This document shows positions 42,125 to 49,075 of a DNA stretch of 64,000 nt, one piece after another. Positions within the stretch are counted from its first letter, which is position 1; each line of letters begins with the position of its first letter. This stretch comes from Shouchella clausii (lineage in GTDB: Bacteria > Bacillota > Bacilli > Bacillales > Bacillaceae_D). The stretch is taken from assembly GCF_001598215.1 (NCBI RefSeq), contig NZ_BCXJ01000001.1:1054001-1118000 (forward strand), given 5' to 3'. The notes under the pieces are model-generated. The model saw nothing but the letters and a program-made list of their open reading frames with translations, did no database searches and was not told where the DNA came from. The translations under genes were made by a program, and so were the position numbers.

Positions 42125-42348
42125 ATAGAAAACGCTTGTAACCAAGGCGAACAAAAAAGGTTGAGCGTTTAGCTACAAAATGAACCGGAGGGATTCATTT
42201 GTTAGGACGTAAGCGAACCTGTTATTCATACACCAAAAGATGTATACGCGACAGAACGAAAGGTGGAACCACATTTACACCTGCCTGCTGAAGCAGGAAG
42301 AGGCTCGTTTTCTTAAGATGAGAGTATACATCTTAGGGAGGGATAGAA
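42125..42348 (+). promoter_or_regulatory. structured leader with T-box-like core
   Basis: The 224 bases before the SDR gene fold into several elements. AAACGCT (~42130) pairs with AGCGTTT; AAATGAA/TTCATTT encloses a loop with CCGGAGGGA. An 11-bp long-range stem AAGATGTATAC (42237-42247)/GTATACATCTT (42324-42334) closes a domain that holds GGTGGAACCAC (42262-42272) and the hairpin CCTGC/GCAGG. The GGTGGAACCAC core resembles the T-box antiterminator motif (TGGNACCGCG), but I cannot see a canonical specifier stem or terminator. The closing stem ends at the ribosome-binding site GGGAGGG, which suggests translational control. Confidence 0.5.
42199..42291 (+). CDS. possible 30-residue leader peptide
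   Basis: A TTG-started frame with GGAGGG six bases upstream encodes MLGRKRTCYSYTKRC then IRDRTKGGTTFTPAC: basic, with three Cys. It runs through the structured leader and ends inside its hairpin domain. It could be a leader peptide coupled to folding of the leader, or a chance frame. Confidence 0.2.
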   Translation: MLGRKRTCYSYTKRCIRDRTKGGTTFTPAC

Positions 42349-43065
42349 ATGACAACAATTGTAATGATTACGGGAGCGACAAAAGGGCTGGGCCGTGCTT
42401 TAGCTTGGCATTACGGAAGAAAGGGGTACGCTCTTGCGGTGACCGCACGGACGGAGGATGACTTAGTGCAGCTCGCCTCGGCGCTGCAGGCTGAAAATAT
42501 ACCGGTCGTTGCGGTAGCAGGTGATATGGCGAAAGCCGAAGATGCGGAGCGCTTTGCTGCCCTTACGCTGGCACGGTATAACAAAGTGGATGTGTTGATT
42601 AACAATGCGTCGATTTTCGGGCCTGGGCCAAGCTTGTTGCTTGATTATCCAGATGCCGCTTTTCAAGAGGTATTGTTAACAAATACACTGATTCCGTATT
42701 TCCTTACAAAGCAAATTTTGCCGACGATGCTTGCCCGTGATAATGGCATTGTCATTACGCTCACTTCAGAAGCAGGAAAGACAGGGTTTGCCGAGTGGGG
42801 CGCCTACGGCATTTCCAAGTTTGCAGTCGAGGGCATGGTACAAACGTGGGCCGATGAAGTCGCTGACAGCAATGTCCGATTCCATCTTGTCGATCCTGGC
42901 GAAATGGATACAGACATGCACGCCCAAGCGCTGCCTGATTGCGATTATCCCCTTGATCCGCCGCAAAAGCGTTTGGCTGTCTTTGACTATTTAATTGAGG
43001 AAGGAGCCGCAAACGGCAGCCGTGAAGAAGCGATCGTCCACCAACAGAAGGAGGGGGAGCGATGA
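42349..43065 (+). CDS. short-chain dehydrogenase/reductase
   Basis: A 238-residue SDR. The cofactor motif is TGATKGLGRAL, the structural motif is NNAS, and the catalytic Ser-Tyr-Lys is in TLTSEAGKTGF and AYGISKFAVEG. It reduces or oxidises an unknown alcohol/carbonyl in the cytoplasm. TTAGGGAGGGA precedes the ATG; its stop overlaps the QueA-like start (ATGA), showing tight coupling. Confidence 0.92.
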   Translation: MTTIVMITGATKGLGRALAWHYGRKGYALAVTARTEDDLVQLASALQAENIPVVAVAGDMAKAEDAERFAALTLARYNKVDVLINNASIFGPGPSLLLDYPDAAFQEVLLTNTLIPYFLTKQILPTMLARDNGIVITLTSEAGKTGFAEWGAYGISKFAVEGMVQTWADEVADSNVRFHLVDPGEMDTDMHAQALPDCDYPLDPPQKRLAVFDYLIEEGAANGSREEAIVHQQKEGER

Positions 43066-44063
43066 TGTTGATTCCGGCAGAAAAGCGACTAGATGCAGAC
43101 ACGCCTCCTGAGAAACGGGGGCAAAAGCGGGACGGTGTTCGTTTGCTAACATATTGGAGTGACAGTGGACGAATTGTACATGGGGAATTTTCCCAATTAG
43201 CTAACCAGTTGGAAGCTGGCGATGTGCTCGTATTTAATAATAGTCGCACGATCCCGGCTGAACTAAAAACGGTTGATGGCGTCCGTGTCCGTTTATCCCG
43301 TGAAGTTGAAGACGGCATTTGGGATGGGCTTATTCTAGGGGAAAGCAGCAAGAAGCTTGTGTTTATGCATGGGCTAAAGGCACTTGTAACAGGCCCTGGG
43401 ACAGAGCCGCCGTTAGTCAGGCTTGTTTTTTCCTGTAGTTCCGGCCGGCTCCTCCGTGAGCTTTATAGGCAAGGGGATGTGATTCGCTATGAGCATGTGG
43501 CCCGCTCTTGGCCATTGCAAGATTACCAAACGGTCTACGCTAGCATTCCTGGATCGGTCGAAATGCCTTCTGCAGGACGGGCATTTACATGGCGCATGCT
43601 TGCCAATTTACAAAAACAGGGCATTCGCCTTGCTTTTGTAACCCTTCATGCCGGTTTAAGCTATTATGGCGACGACAAATGGCCAAATCCAGCGCTTCAT
43701 CCGGAAGCATTCTCCATTGAAGACGAGCAGGCGACAATTATAAACGACGCCAAAGCGAATGGAGGGCGGGTGATCGCCGTCGGAACGACAGTCGTCCGTG
43801 CTCTAGAAACAGCAAGCGATGGCACGGCTATCATTCCACAAGCTGGGGTAACGTCACTCTATCTTTCCCGTACAAGCAAGCTGACCGCCGTCGATGGGTT
43901 GTTGACAGGTTTTCACGAACAGGAAGCGAGCCATATTGATCTGTTGCAAACTTTTGCCGAGGAAGCAGGGGTAAAAGCCATTTACAAGGAAGCGATTGCC
44001 CATCGTTATTTGTGGCATGAGTTCGGCGATATGAATTTAATAATGAAGCAGGCGCGGCCGTGA
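43062..44063 (+). CDS. QueA-like S-adenosylmethionine:tRNA ribosyltransferase-isomerase paralog
   Basis: A 333-residue protein of the QueA family: DVLVFNNSRTIPAELK near the N-terminus, FVTLHAGLSYYG and VIAVGTTVVRALETA in the barrel, ending LWHEFGDMNLIM. True QueA transfers and isomerises ribose from SAM onto preQ1-tRNA and normally lies next to tgt and ruvB. Here it is embedded between an SDR and a VOC gene, and the region is more divergent, so it may act on another substrate. ATGA overlaps on both sides. Confidence 0.85.
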   Translation: MMLIPAEKRLDADTPPEKRGQKRDGVRLLTYWSDSGRIVHGEFSQLANQLEAGDVLVFNNSRTIPAELKTVDGVRVRLSREVEDGIWDGLILGESSKKLVFMHGLKALVTGPGTEPPLVRLVFSCSSGRLLRELYRQGDVIRYEHVARSWPLQDYQTVYASIPGSVEMPSAGRAFTWRMLANLQKQGIRLAFVTLHAGLSYYGDDKWPNPALHPEAFSIEDEQATIINDAKANGGRVIAVGTTVVRALETASDGTAIIPQAGVTSLYLSRTSKLTAVDGLLTGFHEQEASHIDLLQTFAEEAGVKAIYKEAIAHRYLWHEFGDMNLIMKQARP

Positions 44064-44422
44064 AGGTCCATCATCTTGGCCTGGCTGTCGCTGATTTACA
44101 GGCAGCCTGGCCTTATTATGTAGCAACGCTTGGCTTCAGGTGGGAATGGTGTATAAGTACGGGCGAGGAGCGCTTTGCCTTTTTCCGAAAAGGGCCGTTC
44201 ACGCTGGAACTCGTGGAAACAGAACCAGGAGGGCAAACGCTCCATCTCGCTTTTTCATTAGCCGATCATGAAGCGTTTGCTGTGCTGGAAAATATCAAAA
44301 AACGCGGCTTTGTGCTTACCGATCGGTTTCTCCTTAACCGAGACGAAGAGTCGCTTTATTTTGTCCATCCAAATGGGGAAGAAGTAGAGTTCATTGTTCA
44401 TCCAAAAATGAAATGGGCTTAG
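44060..44422 (+). CDS. VOC-family (glyoxalase-like) protein
   Basis: A 120-residue vicinal-oxygen-chelate protein: VHHLGLAVADLQAAWPYYVA at the start and SLYFVHPNGEEVEFI at the end, the usual paired beta-alpha-beta modules with likely metal ligands His4 and Glu. It could be an isomerase, dioxygenase or lyase. GTG start overlaps the QueA-like stop. Its last 32 bp overlap the end of the convergent response regulator gene. Confidence 0.85.
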   Translation: MKVHHLGLAVADLQAAWPYYVATLGFRWEWCISTGEERFAFFRKGPFTLELVETEPGGQTLHLAFSLADHEAFAVLENIKKRGFVLTDRFLLNRDEESLYFVHPNGEEVEFIVHPKMKWA

Positions 44423-45050
44423 CAATCCCTGCTTGAATCGCAAACAACGCAGCTTGCGTCCGATCATGAAGCTCCAATTTGGCAAGAAGATTGGAAACAT
44501 GGGTCTTTACCGTTTTCTCGGAAATAAACAGTGCGCCTGCGATTTCTTTATTGCTCTTGCCAGTGCTGATTTCTTTCAGCACGTCGACTTCTCTTTCCGT
44601 CAAACGGTTCACTTTGTCGGCGACAGAATTGGCCGGGCGCGCCACATGGGTGAGTACATGCTTCATAATCCGCGGGTCAAGGGGAAGTTCCCCGCTATTA
44701 GCGGCCTGAATCGTGTGGATCAACACGTCAGGTTCCACATCTTTTAGCTGATAGCCACAGGCTCCCGCTTGCAGTGCTTGAATCACAAAGTCTTTTTCTC
44801 CATAGCCTGACAACATAAACACTTTTGCCTGTGGATAATCACGTAAAATCACTTGTGTCGCCTTAATACCATCCATGACTGGCATGTCAATGTCCATCAA
44901 TAATATGTCAGGGCGGTGGCGTTCATACAATGCAACCGCTTCTTCGCCATTGCTCGCTTCAGCGACAATCTCAATGTCGGGATGGGCTTCTAAAAAATAG
45001 GCGAGCCCTTTGCGGACAACATGGTGGTCGTCAGCTAGCAAAATTCTCAT
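44391..45050 (-). CDS. yhcZ: NarL/FixJ-type response regulator (YhcZ-like)
   Basis: A 219-residue response regulator. The receiver domain has the acidic pair LLADDHHVVRKG, phospho-Asp in LLMDIDMPVMDG and Lys in the later strand. The C-terminal LuxR helix-turn-helix has LTEREVDVLKEISTG and ISEKTVKTHVSNLLAKL. It overlaps the kinase gene by four bases. The pairing with a GAF-containing kinase resembles B. subtilis YhcY/YhcZ; symbol by similarity of architecture. Confidence 0.9.
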   Translation of the reverse strand: MRILLADDHHVVRKGLAYFLEAHPDIEIVAEASNGEEAVALYERHRPDILLMDIDMPVMDGIKATQVILRDYPQAKVFMLSGYGEKDFVIQALQAGACGYQLKDVEPDVLIHTIQAANSGELPLDPRIMKHVLTHVARPANSVADKVNRLTEREVDVLKEISTGKSNKEIAGALFISEKTVKTHVSNLLAKLELHDRTQAALFAIQAGIAKPISFLDEQ

Positions 45051-46159
45051 TCCATTTCCCCCCTTTTATCAGGAAAGCGAATTTCCCACGTCGTTCCCTT
45101 CCCTGGCGTTGAGGCCAATAACGCCTGCCCGCCTAGTTCTTTTGCCCGTTTGCGGATCGAATCAAGCCCTTGTCTGCGGCTCACGTGGTTTGTTTCAAAG
45201 CCATCGCCTTGATCAGAAATCGTTAAAAACCACTCCCCCTGTGCTTTTGTCAAAGAAATCATTGCTTCTTTCACGCCAGCGTGTTTTTTACAATTGTTTA
45301 ATGCTTCTTGGATGATTCGGTAAGTAGCTAACTCCATTTTTGCTGGCCAGTCAATCTCAGTAGGAAGGAGGAGGCGTACGGAAATGCCGATTAAGCGGCT
45401 GTACTGTTCAACTGCCTGTGCCAGTCCCGCCTCTAATTCCTCTCCTGAATGGCCTCGTATAATGGCCCGTAGTTCACCCAATGCTGCGCTTACCAATTTG
45501 GAAACGTCAGTCATTTTCTCTTTCATTTCTTCGTCTTTTGTCCGGATAGCCATCCCTTGCAACGTCATGTTTACGGAAAAAAGCAATTGGTTGACTGAAT
45601 CATGGAGATCCTGCGACAGCCGTTGCCGTTCATTTAATTCAGCCTGCTCTGCTTCAAAGGCAACAAGTTCAACACGTTTGATCGCTGTTCCGATTTGCAA
45701 AGCAATGAGTTCTAACAACTCCAGTTCATCTTGTGCATAATGGTGTTTTTGGGGATGGGCAACGTTTAAGATGCCAAGGGGCTCCTCACCTGCATAGATG
45801 GGAACCGTAGCATGATGGGTAATGCCATTTGTGTCGCCCCAGCTTCGTTCAATGGCCCGTTCTAAACGTTGGCATTCAATCATATTAACAGCCCGTTCCA
45901 ATGTCCCGTGTAGGAATTGGTTTTTGCACCAGCAACCGCCGTCTTTAAGCGGGGCGCAATTTTTTCGCGAGAGTCCAGGAGGAATGCCGCTTACAGCATA
46001 AAGGGTATGGTTTCCCCTTTGATCAATTAAAAAAATCCAGCCGCTCGAAAAATCGAGCTCCGCAAGCAATGTGCGCAACACGTTGTCAAGCATACGTTTC
46101 AAGTCATTCTCGGCATTTAACGTCTGGGAAATTTGCTTAAGCGTGTGGAGATGGCTCAT
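45047..46159 (-). CDS. yhcY: GAF-domain sensor histidine kinase (YhcY-like)
   Basis: A 370-residue cytoplasmic kinase without membrane segments. A GAF domain spans about residues 20-165 and contains a Cys cluster (NCAPLKDGGCWCKNQF) that might bind a cofactor. The HisKA_3 phospho-acceptor is in LSQDLHDSVNQLLF, and the ATPase domain ends with DQGDGFETNHV. It should phosphorylate the coupled NarL-type regulator. Start at ATG 46159 after AAAGGAG; 55 further upstream codons are open but lack a site. Confidence 0.88.
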   Translation of the reverse strand: MSHLHTLKQISQTLNAENDLKRMLDNVLRTLLAELDFSSGWIFLIDQRGNHTLYAVSGIPPGLSRKNCAPLKDGGCWCKNQFLHGTLERAVNMIECQRLERAIERSWGDTNGITHHATVPIYAGEEPLGILNVAHPQKHHYAQDELELLELIALQIGTAIKRVELVAFEAEQAELNERQRLSQDLHDSVNQLLFSVNMTLQGMAIRTKDEEMKEKMTDVSKLVSAALGELRAIIRGHSGEELEAGLAQAVEQYSRLIGISVRLLLPTEIDWPAKMELATYRIIQEALNNCKKHAGVKEAMISLTKAQGEWFLTISDQGDGFETNHVSRRQGLDSIRKRAKELGGQALLASTPGKGTTWEIRFPDKRGEME

Positions 46160-46308
46160 TATATAAACTCCTTTTGATGAAAAAGGTACAGTGTAAATTT
46201 CTCTTTCTAGTTTAGCATAGGAGTTCTTTGCCGTGCTTTTGTAATGTTTAAACAAACAGCAAACGTGAAATAGCAAAGTAACACCTTTAGTTAGGAAAGG
46301 AAACGAAC

Positions 46309-46548
46309 ATGAAACGACACACATTGTTGATTATTGCTGGATTTTTGCTTTTTGGCGCTCTTGTTGGAGGCGGAGCTGGCGCCGGTTTACGCTACCTTTT
46401 CCACTACTTTTGGGCCGATGGTCAGCTGCGAGGAGGCGATTTATGGGTAGCGGCAGCAATTGCTGCTGTGCCTGGAATGGTGGCCAGCGTCTATTGGGGC
46501 TATTTTTACCGCAAAAAAGAACGCAACGAAACCAAGCATTTGCATTAA
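46309..46548 (+). CDS. small two-helix membrane protein
   Basis: A 79-residue protein with two predicted membrane segments: LLIIAGFLLFGALVGGG(residues 5-25) and WVAAAIAAVPGMVASVYWGY (45-65), ending in a charged tail KKERNETKHLH. No family recognised. GGAAAGGAAACG precedes the ATG. It faces away from the two-component genes and may be their target, by position only. Confidence 0.7.
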   Translation: MKRHTLLIIAGFLLFGALVGGGAGAGLRYLFHYFWADGQLRGGDLWVAAAIAAVPGMVASVYWGYFYRKKERNETKHLH

Positions 46549-46609
46549 GTGGGACTCAACCCAAAACGTAAATGATTTGTAAAGACTTTGTGTGAAAGCA
46601 TGGATTCTA

Positions 46610-46638
46610 TTGCAGATAAAACAAGGATATCGTATAGT
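46610..46638 (+). promoter_or_regulatory. sigma-A promoter of the manganese riboswitch transcript
   Basis: -35 TTGCAG (46610-46615), 17-bp spacer, -10 TATAGT (46633-46638). Transcription should begin near 46645, just ahead of the riboswitch. Confidence 0.7.
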
Positions 46639-46662
46639 TAAACAAAATCAAATGGAAATTCC

Positions 46663-46761
46663 CAAAGGGGAGTAGCATAAAAGCAGCTGTCGTCATTACA
46701 GGAGCAATCCTCGGCACTGCTGGCAGCCCAGGCTTCATGAGCTGCTTGCGAGACCTTTGTC
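46663..46761 (+). promoter_or_regulatory. yybP-ykoY manganese riboswitch
   Basis: The sequence carries the hallmarks of the yybP-ykoY aptamer in order: CAAAGGGGAGTAGC, the GTCGTCATTACAGG segment, CTGCTGGCAGCC, AGGCTTCATGAGCTG and CTTGCGAGACCTTTG. The first and last blocks pair as P1. This RNA class binds Mn2+ and in bacilli turns genes on by preventing a terminator. The P1 3' strand (AGACCTTTG) is also the 5' strand of the terminator, giving the expected switch. Downstream genes are a tiny basic protein and a kinase, not the usual exporters. Confidence 0.9.
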
Positions 46762-46787
46762 CATACTGTGGGCAAAGGTCTTTTTTG
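46751..46787 (+). terminator. riboswitch-controlled terminator
   Basis: AGACCTTTG (46751-46759) and CAAAGGTCT (46773-46781) pair perfectly, extended by CC/GG, followed by six T. The 5' arm is shared with riboswitch P1, so metal-bound and terminated states exclude one another. Confidence 0.92.
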
Positions 46788-46836
46788 CGTGCTTTTGCCT
46801 GCGGCGGTTACCAGAAAACATAAGGGGAGATCGGAT

Positions 46837-46959
46837 ATGTCGAAAATAACAAAGCTACTAAAATCAAAAGCTGTGCGGGAAGGGGTCAAACAAGCACAAA
46901 AACACCTCTTGCCGGTTGTCAAAAAAGAGTTGGCAAAGCGAATGTCAAAAAAACGATGA
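46837..46959 (+). CDS. 40-residue basic protein under manganese riboswitch
   Basis: Encodes MSKITKLLKSKAVREGVKQA then QKHLLPVVKKELAKRMSKKR: 40 residues, strongly basic and amphipathic helical, with no Cys or obvious metal ligands except one His. AAGGGGAGATC precedes the ATG. It is the first gene behind the Mn riboswitch and its stop overlaps the kinase start (ATGA). No family recognised; its charge suggests contact with membrane, RNA or the kinase. Confidence 0.75.
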   Translation: MSKITKLLKSKAVREGVKQAQKHLLPVVKKELAKRMSKKR

Positions 46960-47588
46960 ATGCGGAGACGTCTACGATCTATAGAGATGAATTGGCCAAC
47001 ATTGTATTTGTAAAACAAGGCAGGAATATAGCGCTAAACAACACTCCTGAGAATTGGGAACTAATTGGCAAGGGCAGGAGTGCATACGTCTTTAAAATAA
47101 CAGGGGAACAGCGGGCGATCAAAGTGTTTTATCCGCCGTTCGAGCATTTGGCGATGGAAGAGGCACGCAACTATGAGAAAGTAGCGGGTATTTCGTTTTT
47201 CCCTCGCCTTTACGAAGCGGGTGAAGGATACTTAGTCATGGATTTCATTCGTGGGAAAACGTTTTTTGACTGCTTAGCAGAAGGCGTGGCAATTACGAGG
47301 GACCATGTTGCCCAAGTCGACAAAGCCCTTGAATTGGCAAGGAGCACCGGCTTAAATCCGTCTGACATCCACTTGCATAACTTGCTGCTGACAGAAACAG
47401 GCGCTGTCCGCTTAATTGATATTGCTCGTTTTTCCCAAAAAAAGCAATGCACACAATGGCAAGACTTAAAAAGAGGTTATGAGCGCCATTATGGACAACG
47501 TTATTTTCCGAAACGAGTGCCAAAGTGGTTGATGCGGATTGTCGCCTATTTCTATCAGTTGCGAAAACGTTTGAACGGCAAACAGTAA
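46956..47588 (+). CDS. small serine/threonine protein kinase-like protein (YrzF-like)
   Basis: A 210-residue kinase-fold protein. GKGRSAYVFKI is a glycine-rich loop, AIKVFYP has the ATP-binding Lys, DIHLHNLLL matches the catalytic loop (Asp, Asn) and RLIDIARF corresponds to the metal-binding DFG position (Asp). It resembles the YrzF-type short kinases of bacilli, which are shorter than Hanks kinases and lack extracellular domains. Cytoplasmic. Translationally coupled to the preceding tiny gene and under the Mn riboswitch. The substrate is unknown. Confidence 0.82.
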   Translation: MNAETSTIYRDELANIVFVKQGRNIALNNTPENWELIGKGRSAYVFKITGEQRAIKVFYPPFEHLAMEEARNYEKVAGISFFPRLYEAGEGYLVMDFIRGKTFFDCLAEGVAITRDHVAQVDKALELARSTGLNPSDIHLHNLLLTETGAVRLIDIARFSQKKQCTQWQDLKRGYERHYGQRYFPKRVPKWLMRIVAYFYQLRKRLNGKQ

Positions 47589-47620
47589 GCTAGCCCGAAA
47601 AAAGCAATGCCATTGTCCGT

Positions 47621-48130
47621 CTAGTGATTTCTCTGTTCTTTTAATTGGGCAATATCAGGAGAACCGAGGGCGCGGTTCCAGTCAACGAGCTCGATCTTTT
47701 CTCGGTTTAACGTCTGATGAATCGCTTCTGCCAATGTGGTTTTGGCCAAGCTAGCCATGTATTGTTCTTGCGCTTCCAGAAAAATGGCTTCAAGCCGTTT
47801 TGAACCGGCTTCTGCTGCAGGAGTCTCAGGGAAAACATATTGGATCAAGCCTTCTGTCTGGAAGAATGGGCTTGTTCCTTCAATGGCTTCAAGAATATCA
47901 AGCATGGTGATCGCTTCAGGCGATTTGGCGAGGGCGAAGCCACCGCTATTGCCAGGCACGCTCGTAATGAGCTTGCTGATGACAAGTTTGCGCATAATTT
48001 TCTTTAAATAAGAAGGAGAAACGCGGAGACGGGCGGAAATGGTATCGCTTTTGACGTGTTGCTGCCCTGTTTGCGTTGCTAAAATGACAAGGATACAAAC
48101 AGCTTGTTCAACCCCGCTTTTAATTTTCAT
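47621..48130 (-). CDS. Rrf2-family transcriptional regulator
   Basis: A 169-residue Rrf2 regulator: winged helix-turn-helix at residues ~10-70 (GVEQAVCILVILATQTG, DTISARLRVSPSYLKKIMRK, then GNSGGFALAKSPEAIT). The Cys ligands for an Fe-S cluster seen in IscR or NsrR are absent from the usual loop after residue 85, so it probably senses a ligand or redox state differently, as YwnA-type members do. ATG 48130 follows AAAGGTGTG. Confidence 0.88.
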   Translation of the reverse strand: MKIKSGVEQAVCILVILATQTGQQHVKSDTISARLRVSPSYLKKIMRKLVISKLITSVPGNSGGFALAKSPEAITMLDILEAIEGTSPFFQTEGLIQYVFPETPAAEAGSKRLEAIFLEAQEQYMASLAKTTLAEAIHQTLNREKIELVDWNRALGSPDIAQLKEQRNH

Positions 48131-48259
48131 TCGCTTGCACACCTTTCTACAAAAAGGTTGTTCGTTTTCCACTATACGGCTAGTTGGTGAGAAAATGCAA
48201 TCCTGTTTTTAGAGGGGCAAGTTATGGTATTTTTAATAGAAAGAAAGGAAGGTGCATTC

Positions 48260-48988
48260 GTGTTTACTTTTATTGGTTGTGGCAGTGCGTTTCATACAAA
48301 ACTAGGCAATAACGGCATCATGGCAAAAGAAAGTGGCCAGCTTTTTTTGATTGATTGCGGCAGCTCTACGTTTCATCGTTTGCAATCGTTTCATGTATTA
48401 GACGGGGTTAAGACGATACACGTCGCCATGACCCACACTCACCCTGACCATATAGGCTCCCTTGGCGATTTGATTTTTTACTCCTATTTTAAAATGGAAC
48501 CAGCATTTCAAGCAAAAGTAACAGTGCTAGCACCTAAAGCATTGCTGCCGGCGATAAAGGCAGTGTTGAAAGGAAATGGAGTAGACGATACCCATGTCTT
48601 TTGGCAAGAAATAAAAGATGCCTATATGTACGAAGGCTGCGGCGGGATCGAGCTTGTACCTGTACAAGTGCAGCATGCTGAAAATCTGCTTTGCTTTGGC
48701 TACGAAATTAACACGAAAGGCAACCACATTTACTATAGCGGCGATGCCAATGCAATCAGCGCCGACGTGTTGCAAAAATTAAAAGCAGGACAATATGACG
48801 TCTTTTACCAAGACACATGCACGGCCGATTATCCAGGAAATGTCCACTTGTCCTTACGTAAGCTGATCGAACTTGTCCCTGAAGAGAACCGGTCTGTTGT
48901 GTGCTGCATGCATGTAGATGAGGAATTCGATTTAGCCTACGCAAAAAAACAAGGATTTCAAACGGCAACCGATTATTTGATTTCGTGA
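48260..48988 (+). CDS. metallo-beta-lactamase-fold hydrolase
   Basis: A 242-residue MBL-fold protein of the RNase Z-like/AttM type. The metal motif is MTHTHPDHIGSLGDL (HxHxDH), with further ligands in YSGDANAIS (Asp) and CCMHVDEEF (His). Substrate unknown. I start at GTG 48260, five bases after GGAAGGTG, which gives the family-typical beginning MFTFIGCGSAF; the frame reads 12 codons further upstream. Confidence 0.88.
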   Translation: MFTFIGCGSAFHTKLGNNGIMAKESGQLFLIDCGSSTFHRLQSFHVLDGVKTIHVAMTHTHPDHIGSLGDLIFYSYFKMEPAFQAKVTVLAPKALLPAIKAVLKGNGVDDTHVFWQEIKDAYMYEGCGGIELVPVQVQHAENLLCFGYEINTKGNHIYYSGDANAISADVLQKLKAGQYDVFYQDTCTADYPGNVHLSLRKLIELVPEENRSVVCCMHVDEEFDLAYAKKQGFQTATDYLIS

Positions 48989-49003
48989 TCGCGTTTTTGT
49001 TGA

Positions 49004-49033
49004 TTGACAACGTTTGCAATAAGCTCCTATACT
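49004..49033 (+). promoter_or_regulatory. promoter with cre-like operator for eda
   Basis: -35 TTGACA (49004-49009), 18-bp spacer, -10 TATACT (49028-49033). TGACAACGTTTGCA (49005-49018), centred on CG, matches the catabolite-responsive/LacI-type consensus TGWNANCGNTNWCA except at one position and overlaps the -35, where binding would repress. Confidence 0.6.
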
Positions 49034-49075
49034 AATGAAGATCCAAGTACAAAGACAACTGTGGAGGGTTTCCCT

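Noticed and set aside
42125-42348. Canonical T-box riboswitch call
   Set aside because: The GGTGGAACCAC core is suggestive, but I could not identify a stem I specifier loop, the AGTA-type loop motifs or a terminator, so I describe it only as T-box-like.
42125-42348. preQ1 riboswitch for the QueA-like operon
   Set aside because: The short preQ1-I aptamer pattern with its A-rich tail is not present in the leader.
42761-43351. 196-codon minus-strand frame
   Set aside because: It lies across the SDR and QueA-like genes, which have clear motifs, and it has no start signals.
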